A stretch of DNA of 64,000 nt from Cristatella mucedo (GCA_009760855.2 WPIO01000145.1:149001-213000), one strand, 5' to 3'; counted from the stretch's first letter, positions 1 through 44,164 are shown. Notes: a model not told the origin generated them from the letters alone. Numbers and translations are program-made.

Positions 1-335
1 GACTGTGGAGCTCGCTTCCACAATTCTTAATCAACGACAACTACTCTCCTACTGCAGACTGCGGCTCATGCTTTTCAGCGGTCCTGAGCTGCTACTTCCA
101 TGCTACTCACTACCTCAACTGCTCTCCTGACTCTGCTATGCTTCCCACTTTCTCTTTGTTGCGTGTGACGAAGTCTGTTGGCTACCGAATGCGTACCGAA
201 AGCCATTTAGGCTCTGAGTACACTTCAAAACTCTCCTGCGTAACACCCACTTAGTCTGTATGGCTTTGTGGAGTTACAGACGGAGATACATTACATTGAT
301 GCTTCTGATGTTAAATCCAAAGATTGCATCCCGTT
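1..335 (+). mobile_element. LINE family B (L2/CR1-like), 3' end
   Basis: It matches 41803-42025 closely over about 220 bp, starting in the codons for LWSSLPQF-type residues and running into the 3' UTR. The end has a small palindrome around CTGTATGGCTTTGTGGAG and GTTACAG. The element enters from the left edge. Confidence 0.75.
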
Positions 336-1888
<1,553 letters not shown>

Positions 1889-2356
1889 CCGTATTTTTAC
1901 GTATGTAAGTCGGTTTTCCAATTTTATGGAAGAAAAAAAATAAATTTGTGACTTCTGTGCTGCACGTCAGCATTTGACACCAGCCGGGAGAATTAGAAGA
2001 GCCAGTATCAAAAGATTTTGTGAATGGGTTTTACATGCTTATGATAGCATCAAAACAGAAGCTATTGTGAAGTCGTTCAAGAATACTGGAATTTCAAACA
2101 TGCTAGATGGAACTGAAGATGGTGCAATCTAAAGGCAAAGTGATGGTTCAGACATTGAAAATGTTGCAGAAGTCGATGAAGATGTTAGCAGTGATGCTGA
2201 TGACCAGTTTCTCGCTATATGTGATGATTATAGCAAATTTATATTAACACAAAATGAGCTGTCCAGTAAAAATATTTTTCATTCAAAACTTTTTCAAAGA
2301 ATTTTGCTCGTAACTTTAGGGTGCGACTTTTACGCGGGTGCGACGTAGAATTACGG
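1889..2356 (+). mobile_element. pogo/Tigger-type DNA transposon relic
   Basis: It is 468 bp, flanked by TA on both sides. The ends form imperfect inverted repeats: CCGTATTTTTACGT at the left and, reverse-complemented, CCGTAATTCTACGT at the right. Inside, codons read RRASIKRFCEWVLHAYDSIK and continue EAIVKSFKNTGISN, LDGTEDGAI, stop. That is the C-terminal end of pogo-like DDE transposases. The catalytic core is missing, so this is an internally deleted, non-autonomous copy. Confidence 0.75.
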
Positions 2357-2544
2357 TAAATGATGTGACTGGTTTCCATCTACAGAGAGAATCTGCCAAG
2401 TTGGCGTGATTGAATGCCCCACCCTCAGCAGAACTTCAGCAGGCCAGACCCACCTTTGGCACATGCAGAATGGCTCGGTGCATGGCATGCCTTTCTGCCT
2501 GCCCTGGGCCTGGGTTGGCTTGCGAGTGGTAGCCAGTCCAACTG

Positions 2545-2612
2545 ATGGCCAAAGAGGCCTAGACGGAGATTGAGTTCTCTGATGGTGCTTTATCAGTGTT
2601 ATTATTATTAAT
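2545..2612 (+). mobile_element. LINE family A 3' tail
   Basis: The sequence GCCTAGACGGAGATTGAG, then TTCTCTGATGGTGCTTTATC and (ATT)n is the shared 3' end of family A. Confidence 0.7.
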
Positions 2613-4086
2613 GGTGTGGGCATAGTCGAGAGCCAATGTGCTCAAATTGATGTGGACATTGGTGCCATGGGCCTTATTATACATACCGGTGTCCATCCAC
2701 AGACGAGCTGCACCAGGCACGTGGTATATTCGATGCATCACATGCTGATGTTGATGCACAATGTGTTATGTCCATGAGTGCCACCAGACCAAGGTCGGTG
2801 CAGCTAGAGAGGTTCTCTTGACTATGCTGGGCGTGACGACATTGCTTAATGAGTGATTGGGAAAGCAGCTTTAAGAGAATCAGCTACAACATCTGTTTAC
2901 TCCCCCAGGCTCATCATTATGTTGTCAGTTGTTTCTGTATCGGCACTCGCCAAGATCATCACGACATTGCCAGTTGTCCACTTGTTCCTCTCGTCAAATA
3001 GGGGTAGCCTGGTAGCATAGGCCACAGCAACTGCAAAAGTGGTTTATTGCTGCTCTCAAAAACCGTCAGCATAGTCTTGTAGAGTCAAGTCTGTGACGTC
3101 TTGCAAGTAATTCTATAGAAATCTGGGCTGGAAGATTTCTTTGAAGGTGACAGGCATGTCACTGACTGGCGGGACAGAATGAAAACTCGTTTTGTATACT
3201 TTTCTCACATTGTTGGTAAATGTCCTCGTAGAACTTTGCTGTAGGTAGCATAAACAAATAAGGGGCAGAGGATGTTTGGCAGCTTCCCCTGGGCAGGCTA
3301 AAAACTAAACAGGCTGCAAAATAACTGGTTCGATCAAGTCTAGCTTGGACCCAAGCTGTAGAACTACAGCCAGCCAGCTGCCACAGTGCTGACTCCTTAC
3401 ACCTTGTGGTCACAGGCATCTAGCACAGAGCATGTGGAAAATGAACTGTCTGCTGCTCAGCCTGGAAATCATGACTGGACTCGAACTGACCATTTGCAAT
3501 TGGCTGGCAGGTCACCTTGAGCAGCTGTACTCAGTCAATAACGCTATTGGGAGCAAGAGGGGGGCAACCTGCACAGTGCCTGTCCCTGGTGCAGCAGCCA
3601 CAGAGTCCTGACATTTCCTCTCAGTGGTCTCCCTTTCGTGTGCGTTTTTGAAATGTCTGGATTCGTTTGTGACCTTTTGGGAAACAAACGAGCAGCTGCA
3701 GCAGAACCCCAGCAGCCGGGCAATTGCTTCAAGTCTAGCCAGCCGCTGCCTTCCTTCCAGCTGGCAATCTGACCAGGCACAGCTGCTTGTGAATGCTGTT
3801 TTGAAGCACTTTCCATAATGTTCTCCTCACTCTCTAATGAAGGCAAGGATCGCATTGGTATGCGTTACGGCTTTCGTTTGTCGAGTTGGCTGTATATATT
3901 GAGGACAGTCAGACGAAGAAACCAATAGCTTTAAACACTATTATGCCGTGCTGTCCTTACTAAATTTATGATAGCATGAACATCAGCTGTCAAAGACTTG
4001 TTTCAGTTCAACCAGTTTTAGAATCGTTGCATTGAAGTTTAACTCTGGAAGCCTCGCATTGCCAAATAGGTGTGACTAACGAAGTT
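2613..4086. other. unassigned DNA
   Basis: I see no gene, exon with family similarity or nameable repeat in this stretch. Confidence 0.4.
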
Positions 4087-4445
4087 TGTAATAATCGTAA
4101 TAACAATATTTTGTATAGCACCCTCAGAGAACTTAGGCACTTTACATTTGCTGTAAAGGAAGCATGATCGAGTGGTTAATGGTAGCGTGCTCAATGTCAA
4201 CAAGCTTAGCATGGTTAGAAATAATATGCACAGGGTCTGCTGCAAATCTGGTTAGTGGCAGCATGCACAGTGTCAGCACACATGGACCCACTGAATGCTG
4301 GAATAAATGCGTTGTTAGCTACTTTTTAAATGTTGTCATGTCAGGGGATGTTCCAGGCTTTGCCATACAAACTAAAGGCAGGATCTCGAAAGGATTTGAG
4401 GTTCGTACTACATGCATCAAAGAGATCCACAGAGAAATCTGATCC
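4087..4445 (-). mobile_element. LINE family A, 5'-truncated copy
   Basis: Read on the + strand it starts with an AAT-rich tail, then TAGCACCCTCAGAGAACTTA, GGCACTTTACATTTGCTG and the 3' UTR and ORF end, as in 25270-25640 and 45050-45350. Confidence 0.8.
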
Positions 4446-5077
4446 AACTCAATGCTATATAAATAAGCATTAATTTTTAATATAGCATAAAATATCTGGG
4501 AACTCATTCGCAAAGCACAAACAAGAGCTAGCCAGATTGGTCCGGCCGGAAGCCGTGCACCCACGGTAGCGCCTGCCCACTGCGAAGCACTTTCCCTTGG
4601 TTAGCTTCGAGCATCCCATTAGATCGCATTAGAATGTCAGAATAAGTTCGTAAGTGCTCTGACTGGTTTACTTAAACTGTTTATTTTGTATTTCATTTAT
4701 TGTGCATGTATAATCCTAGTGACACCGGGTTTGAGGGGATCAGTGAAGCAGTTTTATGGCAAAAGGAAATAATGGAACATGGAATAAATGCCTACCAAGA
4801 TAAAGTATATTTAGCTCTCTGATAAGCACACGTGTGATATTGCTAATTACATTTAATAGCTGTATTCATTGCTAAAAATGCATAACTCCACTCTACGATC
4901 GTTACACATAATAGAAAAAGTAAAACCGAATACAACTGAAAATCAAACCTCCCAATGGTTAATCAAATGTCAATTAAGCATAGGTGTCAATGTGTCCCAC
5001 TGTCTGTGGTTTCTTCTGCTGAGCTTCACAAAATTTCTTTCCGTCTGTAATGGTGCCGCTTGGTGTTTTGCAGGCAG

Positions 5078-35638
<30,561 letters not shown>

Positions 35639-36394
35639 AGGCCTGTTCTTCTTCGCTGTCGTCCCTATTCCGGACGTGGTGCCGTCTGCAGTCGCCTGAC
35701 AACTGCCACGTGGTTTTTGCAAATAACTAACCTATTCCTCACAACGCTCTTTATCGGGCTCACACATCCAAGTTTTTTATACATTCCAAGCTTTTGGTAA
35801 AGGTTTTTTATTTTTGTTGAATGTAATACCCAAAGTATGTTTAAATACTTTCTGGACACTGCTATGTATGCCTTCGTTCCTCCACAGCAGGGCACAAGGG
35901 TGGATGCTGTCGATGCCAGAGGTCATGCTCGGCCAGTCGATTGCAGCGATTGGGTCATCCGTTACCGGCAGCTCTGCTGATCTGGTGTGGATCTGCTCGC
36001 TTGTCCCGCAGCCTTTTTGCTGCCATTTAAATTTAGCTCATTCACCGTGCGTTGTCTCGGCGGTTTATAGGTTACTGTAGACGTTAATGTGAATTCAATA
36101 CAACATCGTGCTTCGCTTCTTACCAACCATGATGTCTTGTATCACACAGTTTACGTGTAAATGGTATCGGGTTTACTGCATCTGACTCGCATTCTGCTAA
36201 TGGCAAGGAGAGTTTAGACACTCGATCTGTATCGCTGTCCGATCTCCTGGTCAGGAGCTGAGCTCCTGACCGGCTGTGCTGCTGGGCATGCTGGGACTAC
36301 CTACACTTTTCGTTCACTGGTACTGAACGACGGTAAAGCTGGACAGCACAGTGGCCAAGCATTAGTAATAAAAAAGTATTCGTAAGGAATAAAA
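35639..36394. other. 3' flank / presumed 3' UTR of the FCHSD-like gene
   Basis: No gene or nameable repeat is seen before the SINE at 36395; possible poly(A) signals lie at its end. Confidence 0.4.
36367..36393 (+). terminator. possible poly(A) signals downstream of the FCHSD-like gene
   Basis: Two AATAAA hexamers lie at 36367-36372 and 36388-36393, about 730 bp after the stop. The second abuts the A-rich end of a reverse-oriented SINE, so either may be chance. Confidence 0.25.
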
Positions 36395-36580
36395 AAAAAG
36401 TGAGCTGATTGAACAGCATCCTTTGGTAAGTAATAGAAGGGCACGTGGGCTGTCCTCTTCGTTCGCACCCCTTCGAGTGCAGCTCATAGTAAATGATTAC
36501 CTATGGCAGGACTCAAACCTACAGCCACGATCACCGGGCGTGAGCACCTCGTGCCTTCGCCAACGGTTAGCTGTTGTGAG
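36395..36580 (-). mobile_element. tRNA-derived SINE, reverse
   Basis: GAGCTGATTGAACAGCATCC at the left and CAAACCTACAGCCACGATCA with GAGCACCTCGTGCCTTCGCC at the right are the reversed body and decayed box region. Confidence 0.65.
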
Positions 36581-36814
36581 TAGTTGGTCCTTGGCAATAC
36601 CTAGCATGCACTGTGTCAGCCGAGTCTAGCTGTCATCCGCCAGAACGTGTGTTAAATCATTTGATGTACAAAGCAAATTGGGGCCGCCATAACACCAAAG
36701 GCAGCGATTCACTTAATTTGGCTTTAAACTGTCGGTCGGGGTAAACGTGCTGCTTTTCCCAATGGAAAGTTTCCTTTTCGGTACGCATGGTTGGTGCAGA
36801 AATAAATTATTAGA

Positions 36815-36980
36815 CTGGTGCCAAAAAAAGTGGTCATCCTTGACTGGCGAACACTTAAGGATGCGGAGTGACTGTCAAGGTTCCTAAAAATAATAGGCTT
36901 TTATCGAAAGTTCATCCAGGGCTATGCGAAGATGTATGTTCTCGTCTGTGATAATCTGAAGCAGTTGGAATAAATACGGA
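36815..36980 (+). mobile_element. Ty3/gypsy-like pol fossil, short
   Basis: Codons around FLKIIGFYRKFIQGYAKM are the RT connection region (typical FLG..NYYR.FI.GYA). It is a broken fragment of a retroelement. Confidence 0.65.
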
Positions 36981-37159
36981 GAGTATGCAGCAGACTTCAG
37001 CAAATGGTTCGACTACCGAAATCCACCACTAATTGTGCTACAATTGAATGGAAGTTAGCGTTGCCGAGCTCTTATTTCGTGTGAATAATAATATTAAATT
37101 AAATCTTTGATTTGTATATATCCACCAAATTTCATGTCATTGTGCACGCGAACTTGTGC

Positions 37160-38835
37160 AAATAAGCTGCACAGACTTTGACAGGGCCCGTTCCGCAATC
37201 CACTTTACGTTGCCTCAAATCTATCACAAATCAGCTTCGAAACGCTCCAACAAGTTTGGAATATCAAACTACGCTAAATGCAAATTGTATACATAAAATA
37301 TTGCGTAATTTAGCTTACGTGGCTTCACGGAAATATATTGCAGCGGCCCGGACCAATACCGATATCCACATTGTTCTAACACAAAATGAAAGAAATCCTG
37401 TTCAACAAGCTCCTTTGTTGATTGCAAACGACGGTACTCTTTGTGGTAATTCCATCATATAATTCATATAATTTCCCTTTCATTGCCACTGGCGTTCTCG
37501 CAGAATTCTCTTCAGTGACTGCAGTGGTCCGGGCGAAAACCGCAATGCACTGCATCCACCATAAAGTGACTAGAAACAGATTCCCACCGACCTCCAGTTT
37601 TTATTACTTATTAAAGCAAACTGTGTCATGTGCACGCCCACATAAAATTGAGAAATTATGCATCCGAGCATTCTGGCAATGGCCCGAAATGGCCTGGGCA
37701 AATACCACCATGTAGTCGAAATCACTAAATCATCCTCAATTCGTCAAACAATGCTCTAATTTACGTTGCATATGAGACTACACTCAGTTCAAAGAGCACC
37801 CACAAAATTGCACTCCGTTCTCATGCAATCGCCTACAACGACCCGTTCCCATACAGCAATACGCCGCAAAGCGACCAGAACCCATACACTAGGAGTTCTA
37901 CTTATAATTGCACATTTCTCTACTCTTTGGTGATTGTATACTCGCACAATTCCACTGCAATCGCTTCAACCATTCTGTAGCAATGCACTGCAATGGCTCA
38001 GGTAAATACCGCAATCCACGGCATTCCGCTATAAAATGCCTAGAAATCGGTTTCTCTATGGTCCAATTTTGAAAGCATACTACGAAGCATTCTGTTTAAA
38101 GTGCAACCAGATAATTATTGGCCAGTTGCGACCGTTCAATCTCGGGCTACGCACGGCAATCTGAGACAATGGTTCGGCTTGAAGCGACAATCCACTACAA
38201 TCCGTAGCAAATCGACCACAATATCGTGGCTTCACGGAGCTCCAATTAATATTGTATAGAGAATATCTTTGTTTTCATAGTGAAACCATAGTATTCTAAT
38301 GCTATTTTGCGTTTTAATTGCCAATAATGAACGGCAATTGACGGCAAGGGCAGAGGTCAAAACCATAATTCTTGAGAAATCGACTGCAAGAAAATTGAAT
38401 TTTCATTCCACGTCACCTGTCACTGCGCGCATATACTTTCAACCCACGCTGTGCCTTCAATTTCGGACAATGTGCAGTAATCGATGGCAGTGGCCCGCGA
38501 AAATACGGCAATCTACGACGGTTCGTTAAACAGAAACCAAAGGCGGCTGACCGACGCTCGCTTTTAGATTTCATGTTGCTGTATCTTTTATTTTAGGATG
38601 ACTTTATTTTACCCCTGAAATGCCGTTGTTAATTCCAGCTCTCAGTCACTGCATTTGAAACAACGGCAATGGTCTTTTCCAATACAACAATTTTCTGCAA
38701 TCTGTCGCAAATCAACCACACATATGCTGTGCAAAACTAAAGTACACACCAGTTTTCCAGAGTCATTGCCGTTGATCGTCGTGCATGGCCCGGGTCGCTG
38801 CAATCTATTACCGTGAACTTCGCGAGAACGCGTGA
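37160..38835 (+). repeat. degenerate satellite-like array, period about 150-185 bp
   Basis: A motif like TGCAATGGCCCGGGNAAATA, CCGCAATCCAC recurs near 37182, 37340, 37519, 37675, 37825, 37990, 38185, 38482, 38668 and 38790. Between motifs, CATAAAATTG and GACTAGAAAC-like pieces recur. Copies are strongly diverged. No coding is evident. Confidence 0.6.
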
Positions 38836-38881
38836 GCGGAATGGCAAGAAATGGGGGTACTCTTTAAATGTTGCTTAGCTA

Positions 38882-39620
38882 TGTACCCAGGCTGGGTTCG
38901 GTTGGCTGGGACCGGACGGCTATAGTGAGGGTTAGGGTCACCGGCTAGGCCGGGGTCAGACCTATGAATTGCCGAATGTGTGGTGACGAGAGGTCACCGG
39001 GGCTCTTGGGTACGGGAAGTTGGCCAAGTAAGTCGTGGTGTTAGAGGCTCACGGTCTCGCCGAGTTATGCACCTGAATTCGTGCAGGCGTGCTCCGGCGA
39101 TGCTGCCACGCACGCAAGGGAACGAGTACCCAAGGCCCGAGCGGAGCTGGATAGCTCGCTCGTTGTTGACTTGTTTATACCGCGTTCCCCGTGTAGCGTG
39201 TTCGTGACCCCCCCCCCCCCCGTGTGTTGGCGTCTTTCGGTGGAAGCTTACGACTGTGGTAGTTATTGACTCGGACTAGCCAGCAGTTACTCAGCCAGCC
39301 GGGTTTTGGACGGCGTACGCTCGAACTGTTGGACTAGGAGTCGGTACAACGACAGGACTGCAGAAGCCGACTGACCCCAACTAACACGTTTGTTCGCGCT
39401 TGCTGCGTCATCTTGCGCCCCCGTAGTGTACTGTGTATAAGGCCCTCCCTGTAGACTTGTTTTGTTCCCCTGTTGTTGTTGGCGCATGCATTAATATAAA
39501 GAGGTTTAACCGGACGGCCGCTCGTCTTACCCTAGCTCGGCGGCATGGCGAGAGGCAGCGTGGCCGGGGTATGGCGGGGTTTGGCAGGAATTAGCCTCTG
39601 ACCCCTGGAACCCGGTTACA
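38882..39620. mobile_element. solo LTR of an LTR retrotransposon (fossil)
   Basis: It is 739 bp, starts TGTACCCAGGC and ends CCGGTTACA (TG...CA ends, TGTA/TACA inverted). It is flanked by a direct GCTA repeat (38878-38881 and 39621-39624), a 4-bp target duplication. An AATATAAAG stretch lies at about 39493. It looks whole as an LTR; no internal region remains. A second copy of its first 48 bp lies at 63282. Confidence 0.75.
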
Positions 39621-39639
39621 GCTATATACTCCAAACTTG

Positions 39640-39905
39640 TTGGAGCTTTGCGAAGCTGATTTATGGTGGATTTGAAAACGACCTAAAGTGGATTGCGGTA
39701 CATGCCCCGTCTTGGCAACTCATTGCGTGAGTGTGCGCTCGCGCAAAGACTTGAAATTGGTGGCTATATAAAATTGAAGAGGTGCTCAAATATGCAGTCA
39801 AAATTTGAGTTCGACACTGCCAAAGTCCTGTCGATTTTAGCCTCGAGTGGATTATACTGGATTGCGGCGGATTTCGGTAATTCGTCAAACCCTTCAGCAA
39901 GCTAT
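39640..39905 (-). repeat. satellite motif in inverted orientation
   Basis: GTGGATTGCGGTACATGCCC (39690) and GGATTGCGGCGGATTTCGGT (39860), about 165 bp apart, are reverse complements of the motif in 37160-38835. Confidence 0.5.
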
Positions 39906-41534
39906 AAAAGCTGCTCATAAACCACGCGGTCCAGCTGCAGCTCCCAGATCCAGACGTCATTCGTGAAGTAGCGGTTGACCTTGTCCTATAACAGCTCGAT
40001 AAGTGCGGTGTGCACCGGCAGGTGGCGCCAAGGTGGGAAAGCGGAATGCCAGAGAGGAGGAGGAATATTCGGCAACTGAGCATGAATGCTTTTGCAGTAG
40101 TAGGAGGCTTGGAAAGTGCAAAGAGACCACTTGCAACGTATCCGGCTCACTCCTGGCCTCTCACAATAGAGAGGCCGCGAGGCAGTCAAGCGGTCACATC
40201 TTGGAAATGACACTGAAAGAGATGCTGGCGCTGTGGCGGAGCAGGGCCCACTGGGTCGGATGAGCTTGGCTCGAACTGTCGCTCCTGCTTGCTTTAAGCA
40301 GGCCAGTTGATCAGGTCGCAGCCGCCGCTCTGGGGTTGCGAATGCTCACTACAGGACATTGAGCAAGCGAGGGATCCTCGTGCTCTACGTTCGGAGCTCG
40401 CTCTAGAAATAATAAAGCCTTCTGCTGGCCGGTTCAAACGACGCTATCTAGAACTTTCTTTTGACCCGGCAGCACGGCACTGCTCACAGTAGGCGCCGCC
40501 CGAACCACGTCGCTGCCGCCAACACTTAGAAGGCAACAACAACGCAACAAACACGGTTCTTGGAGGTCTCTTCGTGGCAGCTGTATCCTTTGGTTGAAAG
40601 GCCGCTAAGAAATACACACTCGTAAGTACTAACTCTTGGATGAGTGGAACAAAGAACCAAGCGGTGGTTCCAGCGAGCGCGAGTGCGTGCTTTTGTGCGT
40701 CCGGCCCGGCGTACCTCGTCTTCTGTATATGGGCGAGTAGGGGCGGGGCTACCGCTGATTAGTACCCCGTCCGGGTAACGCCCGAAGGCTTCAACAGCCT
40801 GGCGCACGTCGCAGTGAGGCAGCCGACACTGTAACCCGCAGCGGTACCGGCAGCGGCGGGCTAATTGCATCCTCGGTTGGTCCGTTCGGCTAACTACCCC
40901 CCCCCCCCCCGCCGCCGAAGGTTTCGATTGTCACCCAAAGGTGTTCGGTGGCGGTTGCTCCGAAACTGTGGCAACCAGCTGCTGTGCGCTGGTTGCCACG
41001 GAAAAGACATTCCCGATTCTTTATGAACGGTTCTTCCGAAAAGAGATGAAGGACAATCGCGTGATTGGATCAAGGCTTCGCTCGCAACTGGAGCACCGAT
41101 CGATTCCGCTGGGAAGCAGTTGGTCGAAAGCCGAAATCAGGCAGCCGTTTGAGCTTGTTCGGGTGAACCTTAAGTGCAACCCTCCGGAAACTTCCGGCGG
41201 ATATAAGGTCTGCCCAGCGCCAGGCTGGCACGATTTTAGGGACAGGAACAACTGCTTGGCGGGAAAGGGCTGCTGCTTCCTCGCGAAGCGAGCTGCTGCC
41301 CGAGGTAGCAGCAATGCGGCGACGCAGGAAGGGCTCAAAGCTAGCCGGACAGCGCTATAGCGGACAGCTCCTGCGATGGTGATTCTGTTGCCTCGGTAGC
41401 ATCGGTCTGTTATTCGCAAGAGCGGCTGAACGACGCCTGCTGGCCTGCGATTCTGGGCCATAAGTCAGTCCACAAAGAATCGTCCGGAACCTTCTCTGCA
41501 TTCATGCTGGACGGGTTAGCTAGTCCGGCGGTCG
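39906..41534. other. unassigned GC-rich DNA
   Basis: It includes a run of 14 C (40900-40913) and a 12-bp perfect hairpin at 40968-40999. No frame here resembles a known family. Confidence 0.4.
40968..40999. repeat. perfect 12-bp inverted repeat
   Basis: Arms GTGGCAACCAGC and GCTGGTTGCCAC flank the 8-base loop TGCTGTGC. Confidence 0.9.
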
Positions 41535-42025
41535 AGTGACGCGCTAGTAATTCCAGAGGTGTGAGCACGTGTCTCCTTTGCTAAAAGTGCTAGGATGGAT
41601 GCCGGTTGAGCAACGGATACAGAGCAAAGTTCTTACGCTGACCCACAAGGCCCACCATGGCTTGACTCCTTCGTACCTAGCTGAACTGCTGCATCAGTTT
41701 CAGCATGTTCGCGCCCTCAGGTCCTGTGTGGACAATAAATTAGCTGTTCCTTTCCTCCGCCTAAAGACCGTTGGCGACAGAAGCTTTAGCTCTGCAGATC
41801 CTAGACTGTGGAACTCGCTTCCACAATTCTAACGCAACGACAACTACTCTCCTACTGCCGACTATGGCTCATCCTTTTCAGCGGTCCTGAGCTGCTACTT
41901 CCATGCTACTCACTACCTCAACTGCTCTCCTGACTCTGCTGTGCTTCCCACTTTCTCTTTGTTGCGTGTGACGAAGTCTGTTGGCTACCGAATGCATACC
42001 GAAAGCCGCTTAGGCTGTGAGTGCG
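41535..42025 (+). mobile_element. LINE family B, 5'-truncated copy
   Basis: It encodes LGWMPVEQRIQSKVLTLTHK, AHHGLTPSYLAELLHQF, SFSSADPRLWNSLPQF, stop: the LINE RT C-terminal domain of the L2/CR1 type. The 3' UTR is nearly identical to 1-230, suggesting recent activity of this family. Confidence 0.9.
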
Positions 42026-42499
42026 CCATGTTATTCATATTGTCGTCCATTCATGTTGTGACGTCTTTTGAATAGCTTCCATTGCTAAGTGTCTCTTGCT
42101 CAGATTTGACTAGTAGTTTGGCGCACATTGGCTGCACTCTTTCGATCGTATGTCAAAGAGCTCTGGGTATAACATTCTGTAACCGTTCCCTAGGACGAAT
42201 AATGCAGCAACCAATTCCACAGAAGCCTTCTATCTGGGGTTGCAGTAGTAGTAGGCCAGCAGTTTCTAACAATACTCACCACATTCCCACAGGCCTCCAC
42301 GTGGCATCGTAGCCCTAGCATCGGTCTGTTAGCTGTGCACTCACAGGAGTCCAAAGGACTACGTAAACATGATCAGGTGATCCACGAATTGGTCAATGCC
42401 TTTTTTCTTACCGAATCATGGATGACACCATCAGCTCGAGTCGCTCCTCCCCTGGGACTCAGTCCCTTCAATCTTCTGATTCTACTAAATCCCGTTCCT

Positions 42500-42529
42500 A
42501 GATAGCCAACAAAGTTAATCTCACGCAAC

Positions 42530-42624
<95 letters not shown>

Positions 42625-44150
42625 AGGGAGAGAGACACACAGAGAGAGAAAGAGAGAGAGAGAGAGAGACCGAGAGTAAGAAGCGAAGCAGAAGCAGGAG
42701 AACTGTTGAGGTAACTATCGTGGAAGTAGCCGCTCAGGACGGCTGGAAAGGATGCACGACACTCGGCTGCAGGAGAGTAGATGTCGTTGCACAAGAATTA
42801 AAAAAGTGAGTTCCACAGTCTAGGACCTTAAGAGCAAAAGCTACTGTCGCCAAAGAGGAGAAAAGGAACAACTTTCTTCTTCATAAAGGACCTGAAAGCA
42901 TGAGGAGGCAGAAACTGGCAGAAGCATTCAGCTATGTATGGAGGAGCCAAGCCGTTGAGGGCCACGAGGGTCAGGGTGAGAACTTTGCTCTGTATCCGTT
43001 GATTAACCGGCAGCCATCCAAGCTCATTAAGGAAAGAAGACACTTGGTCAAATCTCTGGGATTTGTAAACTAGCCGTGCAGCCATATTCATAGCCAGCTG
43101 TAGTGGCCTGCAGGCTTTCTACGGTAGCCCAGCCAAAAGGGAATTACAATAATCTAGCCGCGACAGAACTACGGAGCTAGTTAAAGCAAGCCATCGCGAA
43201 AGAAAGTTCTTAATCTTAGATAGGGATCGGATGTGATGGCTAGCTGTGGAAGCAGTCTCCTTAACGAAGCTTTCCAAATTTAGTTAGCTGTCAAAGACGT
43301 CGCCTAAATTCTGAGCACAAGGTAATGGTCGCACAACCACATCTCCTTTTAGAAGAGCAAAGGCTTCTAGTAGAGCCACATTTTTGGGGTGTCCTATGAG
43401 TAGCAGTTCCGTTTTATCGTCGTTTAGTTGAAAAGAACTTGCCGACATCCAGGATTAAATGTCTAAAAGGCAAGCATTCGGTTTATCAATTGATGCAGCA
43501 TATTCAGACGGTTTAAATGACAAATACAGCTGAGCATCGTCAGCATAAAAGTGACAGCCTACGCCTTGACCTTGAATCACTTTCCCCAGAGTTTAAGTAT
43601 AAATGGAGAACAGTCAAGGACTGATGACGAACCGTTGAAGTGGCTGGTCTGGTGAATGACATCTGACCTTCACACGACACGGATCGAACACTATCGGACG
43701 AGTACGATTTAAAACACGTCAGTGCAACGTTTGTCAAACCGATCGCTCTTCTCAATCGTTCAAGTAATATATCGTGAACAATAACATCGAATGCAGCTGA
43801 TATATCTACCAGCGCCAGGGCACGTGACACGGGACCGTCTTCGTTCCTGCATTTGATTTGTCACTGGTTACATGGGGGAGAGCAGTTTCAGTGGAGTGCT
43901 GTGGTGCTCAAACCCCGATTGAAATTTTCTGAAGCTTCATTCTTATTAATCTGTGCTGCCATCTGCGTGGCAACAATTTTTTCAAGAATTTCTGACAAAA
44001 AGAAGAAGGAAAACTGTGCTTTTTTCCAGGGACCTCTTTATCGAATCCAAGTTTTTAAAGTACCAGTCTAGTGAAGGCCAATTTGAAGGACTTGGGTACG
44101 ACCCCTTTTTCCAGAGAAGCCTTAAAAATCTCTTTCATGGCTGGGCTAAT
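42500..44150 (-). mobile_element. LINE family B, long copy with RT core
   Basis: On the - strand, in several frames: LSEILEKIVATQMAAQINKN, then ALALVDISAAFDVIVHDILL (RT core; usual LLDLSAAFDTVDHDIL), RLVYKSQRFDQVSSFLNELG, WLPVNQRIQSKVLTLTLVAL and NGLAPPYIAE. Frameshifts and stops break the ORF, so it is inactive. An (AG)n array has grown in its 3' part. Confidence 0.9.
42533..42669. repeat. (AG)n array inside LINE B
   Basis: It sits where other LINE B copies read CGCAACAAAGAGAAAGTG; variants GGGAGGG and ACACAG occur near the right end. Confidence 0.96.
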
Positions 44151-44164
44151 TTTGTCTGCCGGCG

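Noticed and set aside
3040-3110. AALKNRQHSLVESSL, faintly like the N-terminal LKNQHECDLLED of Nwk
   Set aside because: A stop follows within the expected helix and no donor is in the right phase; the resemblance is short and likely chance.
40526-40870. 114-codon - strand frame
   Set aside because: Composition is GC-rich and no motif or splice context supports it; there is no family resemblance.
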